A program made the position numbers and the translations under genes. A stretch of DNA of 64,000 nt from Zygnema cylindricum. Lineage: Eukaryota; Streptophyta; Zygnematophyceae; Zygnematales; Zygnemataceae. Position 1 is the first letter of the stretch, and each line of letters opens with the position of its first letter. The stretch spans positions 62,001 to 126,000 of the forward strand of contig JBBHKE010003062.1 of assembly GCA_037447655.1 (NCBI GenBank), read 5' to 3'. The notes below the pieces were generated by a model, which saw only the letters and a list, made by a program, of their open reading frames with translations, made no database searches and was not told the origin of the DNA. This document shows, one piece after another, positions 21,615 through 39,200 of this stretch.

Positions 21615-22748
21615 TAGTGTTTTGTATCGGTAATAAACTTATCGCGATAACACCGATACCGATAGTTATCGGTTATCGAACGGTCAGAGGTCCCGATATA
21701 TCGGTCGGAGACCAACAAATTCCATATCGGCGATAACTTAAAAAATATATAGTACGCATACTATAGTACTTTATAATATATTGTTTTACATTATTTACAT
21801 TATATAGCGTGGAATGCCACGTATAACAATCTGTTCCGTATCTATTTAACTGATAATTATTACGGACAGCGCAGCACATAAACGTAGACAAATTTAAAAT
21901 AATACATTATAGTTTTAAAACTATACTACTGTACTGTACCGAAACAGAAAAATTAAAATACATCGTAAAATTCGAGAATCAAACTTAAAAAAAAAAAAAA
22001 CGAACAGACGAACAGACGAACAGAGCAGACTGAACCGTCGATGTCCAATTCGTACGGATTTTAGCTTTTTTACGAAAACTACGTAGTATTCGTTTTTTTC
22101 ATACTTTTTGTATAATTTGTGTAAATTTTGCTGTACGGCCATGTACAAAAACGTACGAAAAGCTTAATCTTAGAAAATCCTTAAAAATCTTAAAAAGTAA
22201 TGAAATTTATCAGAAATGTACGAAATTGTATGAAAGTGTACTCTAAAAAACCTAATAGTACGGAATATCTACGGCAGCTGTACTGAAATGTAAAAAGAAC
22301 GTACGGCAATGTACCTTAGAAACCCTTAATAATCCCGTAAAATAACCCTAAAATGTACGAACAGCGACGGACACTGTACGTAATTGTAAAAATATTGTAC
22401 GGGTACAAAGTAAGGTACGCATTTTATTTACTTTCATCATCGTTTGATGCGTACCGTATATAGTATTCGTTTACCGTGCGTAATATGCGCACGGGACATC
22501 TATGGACTGAGCACATTTGTCAGACTACCGCCATTTACAGCCACCATATTTATCTCTACGGTCCGTACAATTATTTCCGATAGTTATCGATATCGGTATT
22601 ATCGCCGATAATAACCGATATATATCGGCTATTTATCGGCAATAACACCGATGGCGATATATCGTACCAATATATCGATTATCGGGTACCCGGAAAAAGG
22701 TCCATATCGGTTATCGGCAAATCCTTACCGATACGAAACACTACAGTA
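21615..22748. mobile_element. TIR element D (1134 bp, hAT-like, TATCGG subterminal repeats)
   Basis: It is flanked by 8-bp near-identical repeats GTATTATG (21607-21614) and GTATTCTG (22749-22756). The corresponding site in copy 1 (~18830) has one such octamer and no element. The left end is TAGTGTTTTGTATCGGTAA; the right end, inverted, is TACTGTAGTGTTTCGTATCGG, so five bases seem missing at the left. Dense TATCGG/CCGATA repeats lie inside both ends, like hAT subterminal transposase-binding repeats. No transposase ORF is present. Confidence 0.85.
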
Positions 22749-22867
22749 GTATTCTGAATCATTTCCTAGTCACTCCGAAGGACTGCCAGCAATCTCTTAC
22801 AAAAATGTCATCACAAAATACATAACAAACTTTGTATTTATTGTTTTTGGAAAACTATGGGCTCTCA

Positions 22868-23439
22868 TGCACGATTCACCCTAAAAATGGATGACGGATG
22901 AGATGAGTAAATGAATGTCCTTTTATTTTGTTTGGACGTGAATCGCCCTTGACGTCATCTCACGTCAACAATAACGTCACGATGTGACTCATGTTGACGT
23001 ACAATTAGTCGCCAATGACTCATTTCGTCAAAGTTCCAAAAAGAAATTTAAGTTTACATTTTTTTTACGTTCTTTTATAGATGATTTTGATTGGCTATTT
23101 GATAATGGGTTAGCATTTTTAAAAATTTCGTTACAGTACGGATCATTCATTCGGGATACGATTTCCTGTTTTTTCAAAGTCGGATTTCTGCATTCCGAAA
23201 AGGTTTTCCGGAAAAGAAGATGACTTACCGCAATGGTCAAGTTTTGACTCACTTTACCGTATGTTTTGTCCGTCGCGAAGCTCCAAATCGTATGTTTTGT
23301 CCGTCACTACGCTCCAAACAGGTTGACAGCCGAACGGTCGACCTGTTTGGCGCCTCTGCTTTTGTTTTTTTGCGGAATGAATGGTACGGGATTATTCGTT
23401 TCCTCGTCTCATTCATCATCCATTTCTAGTGTGAATGCA
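22868..23439. mobile_element. TIR element C2 (copy of C1)
   Basis: It is homologous to C1 throughout, with its left end at TGCACGATTCACCCTAAAAA and its right end at CCATTTCTAGTGTGAATGCA. Shared flanks with C1 show that both copies came from the segmental duplication and not from separate insertions. Confidence 0.8.
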
Positions 23440-23660
23440 GCAAATGCAGCAATTCATCATCCATTTCATAGTGTGAATGCAGCATTAAGTGAGCTGTGTT
23501 GTGATTCTAAGCGGCTCTTGTTGTGCCGAGTGTCACCTGGTCAAATTAGGCCATTCGTGTGGTACTCTTGGGTTGTCTTTGTTGCTGCAGGGCATCAGTA
23601 TTCTTCATAATTTAAGTACTATAATCTGCAGGCTACTACAATACCTGTGAAAACCTTCCT

Positions 23661-23750
23661 ACTAAAACCTTCGTACTAAAACCTTCGTACTAAAACCTTC
23701 GTACTAAAACCTTCGTACTAAAACCTGCGTACTAAAACCTTCGTACTAAA
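23661..23750 (+). repeat. 14-bp tandem repeat abutting the O-methyltransferase start codon
   Basis: The word ACTAAAA recurs at 23661, 23675, 23689, 23703, 23717, 23731 and 23745, exactly every 14 bp (unit ACTAAAACCTTCGT). The last unit supplies the bases before ATG 23751 (ACTAAAATGG). It lies in the presumed 5' UTR, and TAA stops in the repeat limit upstream ORFs. Confidence 0.95.
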
Positions 23751-28146
<4,396 letters not shown>

Positions 28147-31077
28147 GAGCTTGGTGTTGTAGGGTTTTTTTGGGGTTTTTTTTGGGGTTTTATTCAGGTT
28201 TAGGGTTTTTGTTTGCAGGATGAAGTCATGGAAATCTCGGAGTAGTATGTTAGTTCCAATGTTGGGTCAAAGCTTTGAGCTTGTAGGAATAAGTGGAAGT
28301 TTAAAATTGTGAAGTAGTTCAAGTCCTCCATTTCTCCATTTTTGAGTACTGAGGAGGAGGTTGTAGATCTTCAATGTCATCTGTTTCTCCTAAGTGAGTT
28401 ATACACTTCTTCGTAGAAAAAGGCTCGCTTACCTGTAAAAATTGAAAGTTTGGTGCCATTTTTATGTGATTCTCGTGTCAACCATTTTCACTATGACTTG
28501 GAAAGTAGCTTGTCAAAAAGTATACGACTCATGCCATAAAAAATAAAAAAAAAAATCAAAAATCATGATATTGCATCATGACCAATTATTATCACCAAAT
28601 TTGTCCGACGCTCAGAAACCCAAAACAGGCTTGTAGAGCAAAAGCGTTTTCTCTTATGTATTCTCTTATTGTCACACACAGATGGACAAAATCTATTCTG
28701 TCGCTTTCGAGCAGAAGCAATTCCAATAAGTGAAATGAAGGAGTTGGAGTAATTTATCACGGGACAGTTGCCTATAGTTTTCTAAAAGTAGTCGAGCTTT
28801 AAAAAGAACGATATATTTGGTGAAATTATCAGATACTGGGCATGTTATGACAGTTCACAGTTGAAATGCAAAGTTTTATGTCATTGCAGGCAGGTGTCTT
28901 TCTATTCCTAGTTTGATATTTTCGTACTTTAAACTAAAACGCCTCATGGGCACCCGTAACCGTCACATTTTCCGAAGATAAGGTCCTATGAACCGGCCAA
29001 TAACACTGAAGAGATGGCGTTTATCGGGGAGAGACACTCATGAAATTTTCAGTATGCGACACTATCTGCCACGTCAGCAATATTCGTAAATTGTGGATGA
29101 ACCATCGGCAGCCAAACTTACACGTGACGTCAGAAATATCGGCATACCGAATAATGTCACATCTTCCAAATATATAAAAATTAGCTAAATATAGTCTTAC
29201 ATCGTGAGGTTTGGAACAATATGATACTTAATACTGGGAACTCAGCATTGATTCGTACATTACAAAGCCATATGTAACGAATAATATGACATACACATTT
29301 CACTGGGCAAGCCACAGTTTAACTGAAGCATGTATCATGTCCATCTGATTACCAGCGTTCAAATCAGATGACACCGGCTATGACATCTGCGTCTTCCCAA
29401 AAACAGAATTTTCAAACAAAACATTCGACACCAGTCGAAGTCCACTGGATTTAAAATATTTTGATAATATTGATAGCAGCATTCCAAAAAGTGTGCATCA
29501 TCTTTTGTCACCTAGCCTTAAGAGTCATAGAAAAGCACATCTTAAATAAGTTTTGAGCTTGCTATATAAAGAAAAACTTACAATCCTAAAGTAGACACAT
29601 ACTACACATTTTCGAGCTACCACGTGAAGAGATGTCAATAACGGTGACAAACTGTGGTGTTCATTATGCTCCAGTAAATAAAGACACACTAAAAACAACC
29701 AAAGATAACGAGAACCCTTAAAAACCCAAAAAAAACCCAAAAAACCCTTAAACCCTAAAAAATCCTCCCACTTCTGAGAGGCAGCAAGGTTTAAAATGTC
29801 GACTTGATTTGAAAGCCGAATTTTTCAAGTGCATTTTATCTATTGGTTATTTTATTTATTATTCAGTTAAACCAAATGGTTTCTACCGTATTCAAAAATT
29901 CTGATGTTTTACATGCATTGAACATGAGGCATTCATTTAAGTTTTTCAGAGAGCACACAGCTCTAGTGCAAAAAAACATTTGTGAAGCAAATGAACCATA
30001 GTTAAAAATGTGCGAAAACAATTGAAAACAACTGAAAATGCTATATTGGTTACCTTACACCATAAGAACATTTTACTGTAAAACACATAATTCAAGTATA
30101 GTGTACAGATATTAATGTTTCCTTCTGTTTTTCGCACAATTGAACCACGAAAAGCAAAACGAAACAAAAAGCGGATGACTACGAATAAAATCTGATACTT
30201 ATTGTAATGGTCGATAAGTAAATTAACAGTTTGTAACATAATTATAAGACACTGGCTATGACTGGTAAAAACTGGATGGACGGTTTCAATGTAACTCCCA
30301 CTCCTTGTATATCTTGTATATCTATCATGTATATCTTGTATATCTTGTGTATTACATATTAAAGAGGAAAATAAACGAACAAGTCAATAACCATAAAAAC
30401 TAAACGTTTTTGAATGAGCAAAAATTAATCGAGCAACGCATTTGAAAACAAACAAAAAGCAATAGGAAGTATCCTTTGAAACGAACAAATAAAACCCTAT
30501 AGAGCATAGAAATGACATGTTTTTCAGTCAAAAAACGTCATTTTATGCTAAAAATGGCACGAAGAAAAAGACAAAAAAAAATAGTAACCAAATTCAAAAA
30601 AAATCGAAACATTTTTTTTCAGACGTGAAACATGGGACACTTTTCCAAAACTGGGAACCTTCCAGAAAAAGGTCAATTAAAAAAGAGACCAAAAAAGTTA
30701 AACATCAAAGACGAGATGTGATTAAAAAAAAAACGCTTTTACCGAAACACGGTCGCACTTTAGAAAAAAGATAAAGAAAAAAAAAACTTATTTTCCAACC
30801 CGTGGAAACAAAGGAAAAAGGCGCCATGCACCGAAAAAAAAATAAAAAAAAAATGAGGTGAAAAACCTTAGGAAAAAGATGATGAAAAAGATGACGAAAA
30901 AGGAAAAGGACAAAAAAGAGAAAAAATCCTAAGCCCTACTTTTTGCAGATAAATGGACAAAACCCTTTTTACCCCTCCGATCCCTCTCCTCCTCCCTCTC
31001 CCTCTCCTCCCCCTCCCTCTCCCTCTCCTCCCCTTCCCTCTCCCTTTCCCTCCCCTGTTAAATGAGCAAAACCATTT
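28147..31077. other. Intergenic between the convergent O-methyltransferase and COG8 genes
   Basis: The two genes point at each other here. No coding frame of note was found; 30500-30960 is A-rich and 30970-31060 CT-rich. A promoter-like patch lies at 29040-29180. Confidence 0.6.
29040..29180 (+). promoter_or_regulatory. Promoter-like patch with no gene attached
   Basis: GCCACGTCAGC, then ACACGTGACGTCAG, then a TATA-like ATATATAAAAATTAG (~29168) occur in the order and spacing seen upstream of the ELIP gene. No plausible ORF follows within 500 bp on +. It may be a relic promoter, a non-coding transcript start or chance. Confidence 0.25.
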
Positions 31078-34000
31078 TTACCTCCCACTACTAGCTTGAA
31101 CGAACCGTGGGGGTAAAGGGAGTTCCTTTCCTCCTCCCTCCCTCCCTTGGGATTGTCCTCCTCCCTCCCCTTCCTCCTTCCCTTTCAATGCGGTCACACC
31201 TTTTAATGTTCCTTGACTCGAGAGTTGACTAGGAGAACCTTCTGGACCAGGTTTTTTGTGACCATTTTCAACACTAACTGTGGTACCTTTTTCTCCGGTT
31301 GAGTCGTATCTCTTCTTTCCCTCCTCTCCTCGAGATACTTCTCTACTTCCGGTTGCCTCCTCTCCTTCATCTCTCCCCCTCCCATCTGCATCAAATTTGG
31401 AAACATTGAATTAAAAAAAATTGAAAATTGAAACAAAAGAGTTGAAAATTAACAATCCCCCACAAGGTATAATGATAACAAATGATTAAAAAACAATTAA
31501 CAAAAACAGAATTAACATAATTTTTGTCAAATCTGTGATTCTGTGATTTTTTGTTAATTCTGTGATTAACAGAAATTTGTCAATTTGTTGATTAACAAAT
31601 TTATAGACAAATTTATGGATAAATTATTGTGATAGTTTGATCAGAAACATGTCAAATGATAAAAAACAAAAAATCACCAGAACTAAAAGAAATGGTAAAA
31701 CTAAACGAAAAAAGTTTATTAATCACAAATGTGATAACCAAAAATATATTAATTATTGATCACAAACTTAAACAATGACAGTTTATAAAATATTATTGAC
31801 CAAAAATATATGAAATGACAAATAAGAACATTTTATTCACTACAAAAAAGATAAGAAATCGCCATAAGATTAAGAGGACAGGACGAGTGTGTAAACAAGA
31901 AAATAAAAACGAATAAGTGAATAAAACATCAATTGGGTAAGAACGAGTGACTAAAACATAAAAAAAAAACAAAAATATGTTTTCGATGAGAAAATGAACA
32001 GTTTCCTCAAAAAAAAAACATTTGTTGATCTCCATATCAGAATTAAATGCCAACCTTTTGACTATAAATGTGATTTTTACTTTTAATACCTTAACTAAAC
32101 TTATTTTCCACAAAAATAATGACAAGACAGCAAATGACCTCATGGAAAGAGACAAAAACCATTACAAACAAAAGACTGAAAGACAAAAGACCTGCAATAC
32201 CACCCTAAAAAAAAAGGAAAGAGAGGAATAAAATACATCAATAAATAAAAAGCGAAATTCAACATTTTTTTCTATTGGCCCCTCAACTTACCGAAAGCAG
32301 GTTCACCCGATACTAAATCATCGACTTCAGAGCCTTTGGCCTCAGCTTCAGTCTCCCCTCCTTCCGGTCCTCTTTCTCCTCCCTCTCCTCCCTCTCCTCC
32401 TCCCTCTCCTCCTCCCTCTTCCCCATCGTCAACGGCCTCCTCCTCTCCCCCATTCTCTTCTGGTGGAGGAATACTAGCCAATACCAGCCTCCTCACAGGC
32501 TCCACTACCACTCTAATATCGACCAAATTTCCCCCTCCGGGGTAACATCGTCCAAAACAAAAGGCACAGTAAGGACAGACAACCTGTACGGAGAGAGAGG
32601 GGGAGAGGGAGAGGGAGGGGAAGAAATAGTGGTTGGTGGGAGTATTTTGTTACAAAGGTGGTGAAGAGGGAAAGGGAGAGGAACGGGAGAGAGGGAGAGG
32701 GAGGGGAAGAAATAGTGGTTGGTGGGAGTGTTATGTTACAAAGGTGGTGAAGAGGGAGAAGGAGAGGGAGAGGGAGAGGGAGAGGGAGAGAGAGAGAAGG
32801 CCCTTCAGTGATGTCTAGTTTTACTAGTTTAATATAGCTTTAGGAACCGAAGAAAAGAAATCATGAAAACTATCACATAAAAAAAAAATGTGCCATTATG
32901 AAAATGGCTCAATAGTCAAACATCTTTGACTAAGTTCATTTTCAGTCGTTCCCTTAAGGCCTTCCTCTTTTTGCACCATTCTGACTCAAAAAGGGTTAAG
33001 GACATCCTCTTCAAGCTGTGAAAAATGCTTGTTAAATTATACACTTTTGATGCAAACTCTACTCATTAAAATTTAAAACACATGACATGAAGTCATTTTC
33101 CGCACTTCAGAAATATAATTTAGGGCATAATAAAAGCACTAGAACTATGAAACCAAACCTAGCTTTAGTCGGGGAAAAAGGAAAACTAGCAACAAAAGCT
33201 CCGTATGGATCTTCCTTTAGTAAAATACAAAAGGTAAACTACTCATAATAATATTTCAGAGATGACATTGAAATCACTTTTTCGCAGATGAATAACTTCT
33301 CAAATCCTAACCAAATTTTCCGAACTGCAAAACTCTGAATCAGGTTTTTTTAGGGGTTTAAGGCACACTATTAACTCCAAAACTAAGTCGGGAAATAAAT
33401 CCAACCTCTTAGCCTCAAAAAAGGAGGGCATGCTCTTACCCGGAAAATAACTCATTCTCTAACTCGACAGAAAAAAATATTTTCTCCTTGTCTCAAAAAG
33501 AAACAAGAAAAAACCATGCTCTATTGAAAAGTAAAAGAAAAAAACATTCAGGGAGAGGGAGAGGTCCACAAACCTCAATGAAAGCTCGACACATGGCGAG
33601 GAAAAGGCTCATTTCCGAATCTCTCACTATACGAGTTTCGTGGTACCGCAAAAGGATATCACCCACACTATTTAAAGCACGCTGGACTTGATTACCTAAG
33701 GTACTTCGGAGGGAAGTTGGGGCACAGTGGCGAAGCTGATTAAGAGTGGCTAAAACACCTGTGGAGAGGGAGAGGGAGAGAGGGAGGGAGAGGAGGAGGG
33801 GGAAGGGGGGGGAGAGGGAGATGGAGAGTGGTGGGGGATTAGACGAGGAGAGTAAGGGAAAATAGCGAAAACAGTTTAACTTCGACGAAAAATGTTTTGT
33901 TTTGTTTGACAGTAGGCTGGTCAAATGTGAGGGGGGCATGTATCATTTGGATGTTAAGAAGACGACAAACAAAAATGCTGGAAAATATTGAATGTCTTTT

Positions 34001-36241
34001 TCGTGTTGTTGAGTTAATTCTGTTGTACATTATTGAACGATGAGAGAAGGATGAGGGACAAACACAAATGCCAGACAAAAGAATCAGGTTAAGAAAAAAA
34101 AAAAAAACGAAAACAAAGGTTTTTTGACTATTTACACAACCAGTAAGGGAGCCATACTATTTACATCGAAGCATGTTCACTAATTTCCTTTCAGAATGAC
34201 AATTTTTACTAAAAAAAGACTGGAATGACAACTAAACCTCGAAAGTAAATCTGATAAAGAAGTAGACAATTGGAAATTGTTATTACTCTTGGGAAATTGT
34301 AAAGTTCACAACAGTTTTCTGAGGAGTCTTTGTACGATTACTCATGAAACTGTACAAAACTGTACAATTACTTAGAGTACGGCAGTAAATGGCAACAGTG
34401 TAATTCTCCCATCATATTCAGCCCATTCAATTCATTGAGACCCTTTAGACCCAAATACGTTGACAGAAGAGAGTGAGAGACAGACACAGAGAAAGAGAGA
34501 GGAGAGAGGAGAAAGTGAGAGACGCCATATTAACAAGGTAACAAACAGAATCAAGCATAATGTTTGTATTCAAATAAAGTCCCTGTTACAATAATATTGG
34601 TGTCCCAATAATGCTTGCGTTCAAATACTGTTTCTATCCAAATAACTTTTGTGTTCAAATAATTACCGTTGACAAAGGCAGCAAGAGGAGGATGTTCCAT
34701 AAGCGAATATGGAGGGGCCACATCTTCAGTCAAATCATCTCCCGTACTCGAGCGTCCAGATGACCCCATAGAGGGCAATGGGACCCAGCGATGCAAATCC
34801 AATACATGCTGGCCCAAAAGAATAAAACAAAACACAACTACTCAATTGTGGATACATATTATAAAATATTTATTGTAATGTAATACATATTACATTTTCC
34901 CAATTGTGAATAATACGAATTGGATTTGCACGATGCAAATTCAACACGAGCAGCCCAAGACAACACGAAAACAAAACACAAAAATTTCCTCCAATTCCCA
35001 AATGAAGTGAAGAAAAGAAACCTTCCAGTCCCCAAATAAATAATAAACTTTCAGAACAAAAACAAGGTTTTGGTTCTCAAATGAAAAGAACTTCTGGTTG
35101 TACTCAAATGAAAAAAACACCTCCAATTATCAAATAGGGAAAACGCTTCGCAAAAGAAAAGAAACTTCCAGTTTTCGAATGAAAAAAATACCTCCAGATC
35201 TAAAGAGAAAAAAAAATTGGACTTAGAAAAAAACATTTGGACAGAAAAATCCATCCAGCTCCCAAACAAAAGAGCTTCCGGTTCTCAAATGAAAAAACCC
35301 TTCCATTACTCAAATAGAAAACCTAGTGATTTTTAAAAACAGCAAAGCTCCCAGCTCTTTAATAGTCGCACTCCCAGTTCTCAGATTTAAAAAACATCTA
35401 GATCCAAAAAGAGATAAGTTCCCATTTTCAATAAAAGAAGCTCGTTAAACTCGTTTCTACCACATTGGAAAAGAAAGAGGCAGCTTGTTTGGTACAAATT
35501 GACAAGGCAGATTTTCCGGTTCAAAGCTGTATTTGAAAAAGAATTGTAATGAAATTTCTGATATTGTGGAACCAATTGCCATATGGACGATGCAAATGAA
35601 ACATGTTACCAAAAAAAAACAAAAAAAAACTAAAAATTTCCAATTCCTGGAGAGTAGGTTAACTGCATCTCCACATACCTGGAACGTCTCTACGGCCAAT
35701 GAAATATTTGTGACGAACAAACTTTGGACACACCTGAAAACTCATTCACACCACCATTAAACAAATCAGACAATGCCCTGTGGTTTTTGAAACTGTTATT
35801 GCCCGACTGCTGAAATCTTGACATATAAATTACGATTTGAGGCTATTTTCAACAGCATTCAGATTGGCGGAAACATGGAAAAAAACTTCTGGTAGTCCAA
35901 GAACTCATCAGCACATAAGTAAAACCGAAAACTGAAGCTCGAGAACTTACAGTTCAAAAAGTGGAGGTAATAAACCACGGAAATCAAGTCCTACACGACC
36001 CAAACTCATCCCACAATACTGCCAAAGAAAACAAAAAAGTCACTGTCAGAATAGAAACCTCCACTATTATTTTGACCTCTCCTACTTTCACATACCATAA
36101 CAGTCCACTGATCGTTATTAATCTGGATCAGGAACCGATTTTCTGGTATCCGTGTCATTTTAGCATCAACCAAACTGAATTACAAACTCAAAAATCTGAC
36201 GACAAAAAAGTATTGAGGGCCATACATTATTGTTGGGGGGG

Positions 36242-36276
<35 letters not shown>

Positions 36277-39200
36277 GGGAGGGAGAGGGAGAAGGGGAGG
36301 GCGGTGGAGGGGGAGAGGGGGAGGGAGAGAGGGAGAGAGAGGGGGAGGGGGAGAGGGGGGGGGAGAGGGAGAGGGAGAAGGAGAGGGAGAGGGAGAGGGA
36401 GAGGGAGAGGGAGGGGGAGAGGGAGAGGGAGAGGGAGGAGGAGAGGGAGAGGGAGAGGGAGAGGGAGAGGGAGAGGGAGAGGGAGAGAGAGAGAGGGAGA
36501 GGGAGAGGGAGAGGGAGAGGGAGAGGGAGAGGGAGAAGGAGCGGGAGAGGAGAAGGACTCAACCATCTCCCATATAACTAGACCAAACCAGACAATTAAT
36601 GCTTCATATTGACTAGTCCAACGGTTTAGCTGTTTCTCATGAATCACAGTTTGCATCAAAAGCAAGTCTCTGTTCATAACGATTCGTATTACCTTCTTTT
36701 TGACATGTTCAAGCCACATCCAGCCTTTCACTCTCATTGAACATCCATATGACCCACAAAGTGCAATACCATCCAAACTCTAGTAGAGTTTAACAACTGA
36801 AACTCTTCAACTTGTAGAACTAATTCAAAATCACATCACTCCACGGAGATACACAAAAAGTTTTTATTCACAGTTTCTATAAATAATATGAAAAACCATG
36901 GGGTTTTTCAAATGTGATATCTATGCATTTAGTCACATTATTCAGTAACCAAAAACTCCCTATGTACACCTCCTAGAAACTAACAAAACAGAGGGCAAAT
37001 AAAAGACTAAGATTAAGATTAAACTTAAAATTAGACTCACCATGCAATGCTCCAATACACTTGCCAAGGAACCACCATCCGTAATTTTTGGCAATGTAGA
37101 CCCCAAAACTGCCAGATAAGACGAAACTCTATGCATCGCCCAACTGTAAAGTAAACCCCCGTCTGCACTATCCTCCTGATTTGATGAGTCATCTGCAAAA
37201 ATGGCCCTATATTGAGTAACCACATCAAAAAGCTGGACACGGTGACAGTCCGTCATTCGCTTCAAATAATCATATGGATTCGATTGGTCCAGGTCATCGA
37301 TGACATCAGCAAGCCAAGCCTCCCTGCATCGCAAGAACTGCAAAAACGAAATACAGGAACACGTCCCTTTCCTATTAGAGCCAGTCAAACTTAGTGAAGG
37401 CAAACATTAGAAAAATAACATGATAAGCAGTCATAAGAGCAAAATCAGTTAAAAAACTATGGAATTTGCAGCTTGAAGTTGGCAAATGAAGATTTTGTGA
37501 CCTGAAGTCGCATATCATGCTCGCTGAAAACAGCCAATCGCCTCAAATAAGCGATCACTCGTAAGCATTCTGGCAACTGTCACATACACCACAAAAGAAA
37601 ATCAGATAAAGGATGACAATTGGCCTGATTCACCGAAAGAGTGACTTACTGGTTCTCCAATATTCCATGACCAAGCAAAGGCAAAATAACTTCCCAAAGA
37701 AATCCGGCGGAAGAAGCTTCTCAAGAAACCAATGAAGCAGCGTTCATAAATGTATCTGGGTTTTAAAAAACCACAGGATGAAAAAAACTAACGAATCAGA
37801 ATTTCACTGTGAAACAGCAGCAATTCATGTTCTTTGGCATATGCAACATAGACAAACGAGAATGCTTTGCCACAATGCCTATCCGCACCATGGTGTAATC
37901 TCGGTATGTGACCCAGAACTGTACTTTTCAGGTGTACAAATATCACTCATATAAGTACCCGAAGGTAGTGCCATTATGCTCAGATAAATTATGAGATAAT
38001 CACCTGAATGTTTGATCGAAGTCGTTGTAAAAGCTGTTGCAACATTGCTTGTGTTGTGACTCTCACATCTCCCGCCAATGATTGAATAACTGGCAACCTG
38101 TCCATTATCATCATTTGTCACTATTACAGAACAATATCGCAAAGCCAACATACGCTGTTGTCCAATCTTTTTTGACATGATAGTGGAATTCACGAGGGAA
38201 GGAGAGTAAAAAATCTTGCAGAAAAAGCTAAATAAAAGAGGATGAATATGATTCTTTCCATTTTATCCATTAGAAACCTTAATCAACAGCTAAAGGTAAA
38301 CAAGGTCCATTGCGTCAACTTACTTGGAATGCATTGTGGCAAGCTTGGAAACAAAGGCTTCTAACTCCAAAGCTTCATCGTAGTTCCCATTCCTCACACA
38401 TCTGTTTCAGAGAGCCATTTATCATGATCAAATAGACAACATATACAATATGAAACAGAATTTTGTGTCGGAGACTTGCTGGTTGACGAACAATAAAAAG
38501 AATCTCTAACCGACTGACTGTCCTCATCCTTAAGGGAATGTGAAGTGCAAAGCTGTCATCAATATCACGTTTCCAAAGTTACGCGAGGAGAGAGATTATT
38601 ACCTTTACAAATATTTCACAGGAATAAAATAAAAAAATACTGATTTGAGTTTATCCAGTGATTACAAGAGTGTAACAAACCCGAGACGTCAAAAAGGAGA
38701 TGGACATGCATAAAAATCATGAAACTCCCGCATTTGCCGTGCCTAACTAAAACTGCAAATATTTTTAACAGTATTGGTATGAGTTCCTACGTGTCCATTA
38801 ATTGTGGAATCTCCAAAAGCTCTACAAGCGTAGGATGATTTGCCAGCATTGTCCGGTTTAGCCTCCTCTTTTCAACAATCAATTGGGCTTGGTCTAAAAA
38901 CTCGCTGCATCCGGCAGTAAGCTTAGGGATTTCTGAAATCTGCAAGAAGCAAGGTCTAAACATCAGTATCATAAAAGACTAACATTAACGGCTGACATAA
39001 AAGACTAAGCTATTGCTTTCCAAAAAGACTTAAGATCTCATGTGCGACTTGCATGAGATATTTCCACTGATGTGTGTGCCCAAGAAGACAGAACAGTAGC
39101 AGAATAATCAACTTCTGGAATCATTCGGGTGATGAAATAAGAGAAACGGCGATAACAAGTTGTCTACTGATGTGCCAAGACCATTCAGAAGACAATAATA

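Larger units (their letters stand above)
21531..23440 (+). repeat. Direct duplication, copy 2 (carries insertion D)
   Basis: It has the same order of landmarks as 18754-20160 but lacks element E and is interrupted by element D. Its right end is element C2. A short duplication of the C2 terminus follows at ~23448-23481. The two copies are clearly diverged, so the duplication predates several of the insertions. Confidence 0.88.

Noticed and set aside
36180-36776. Long ORFs of Gly/Glu/Arg or Ser/Pro/Leu
   Set aside because: They run through the GA microsatellite in COG8 intron 7; the real exon 8 is at 35951-36018.
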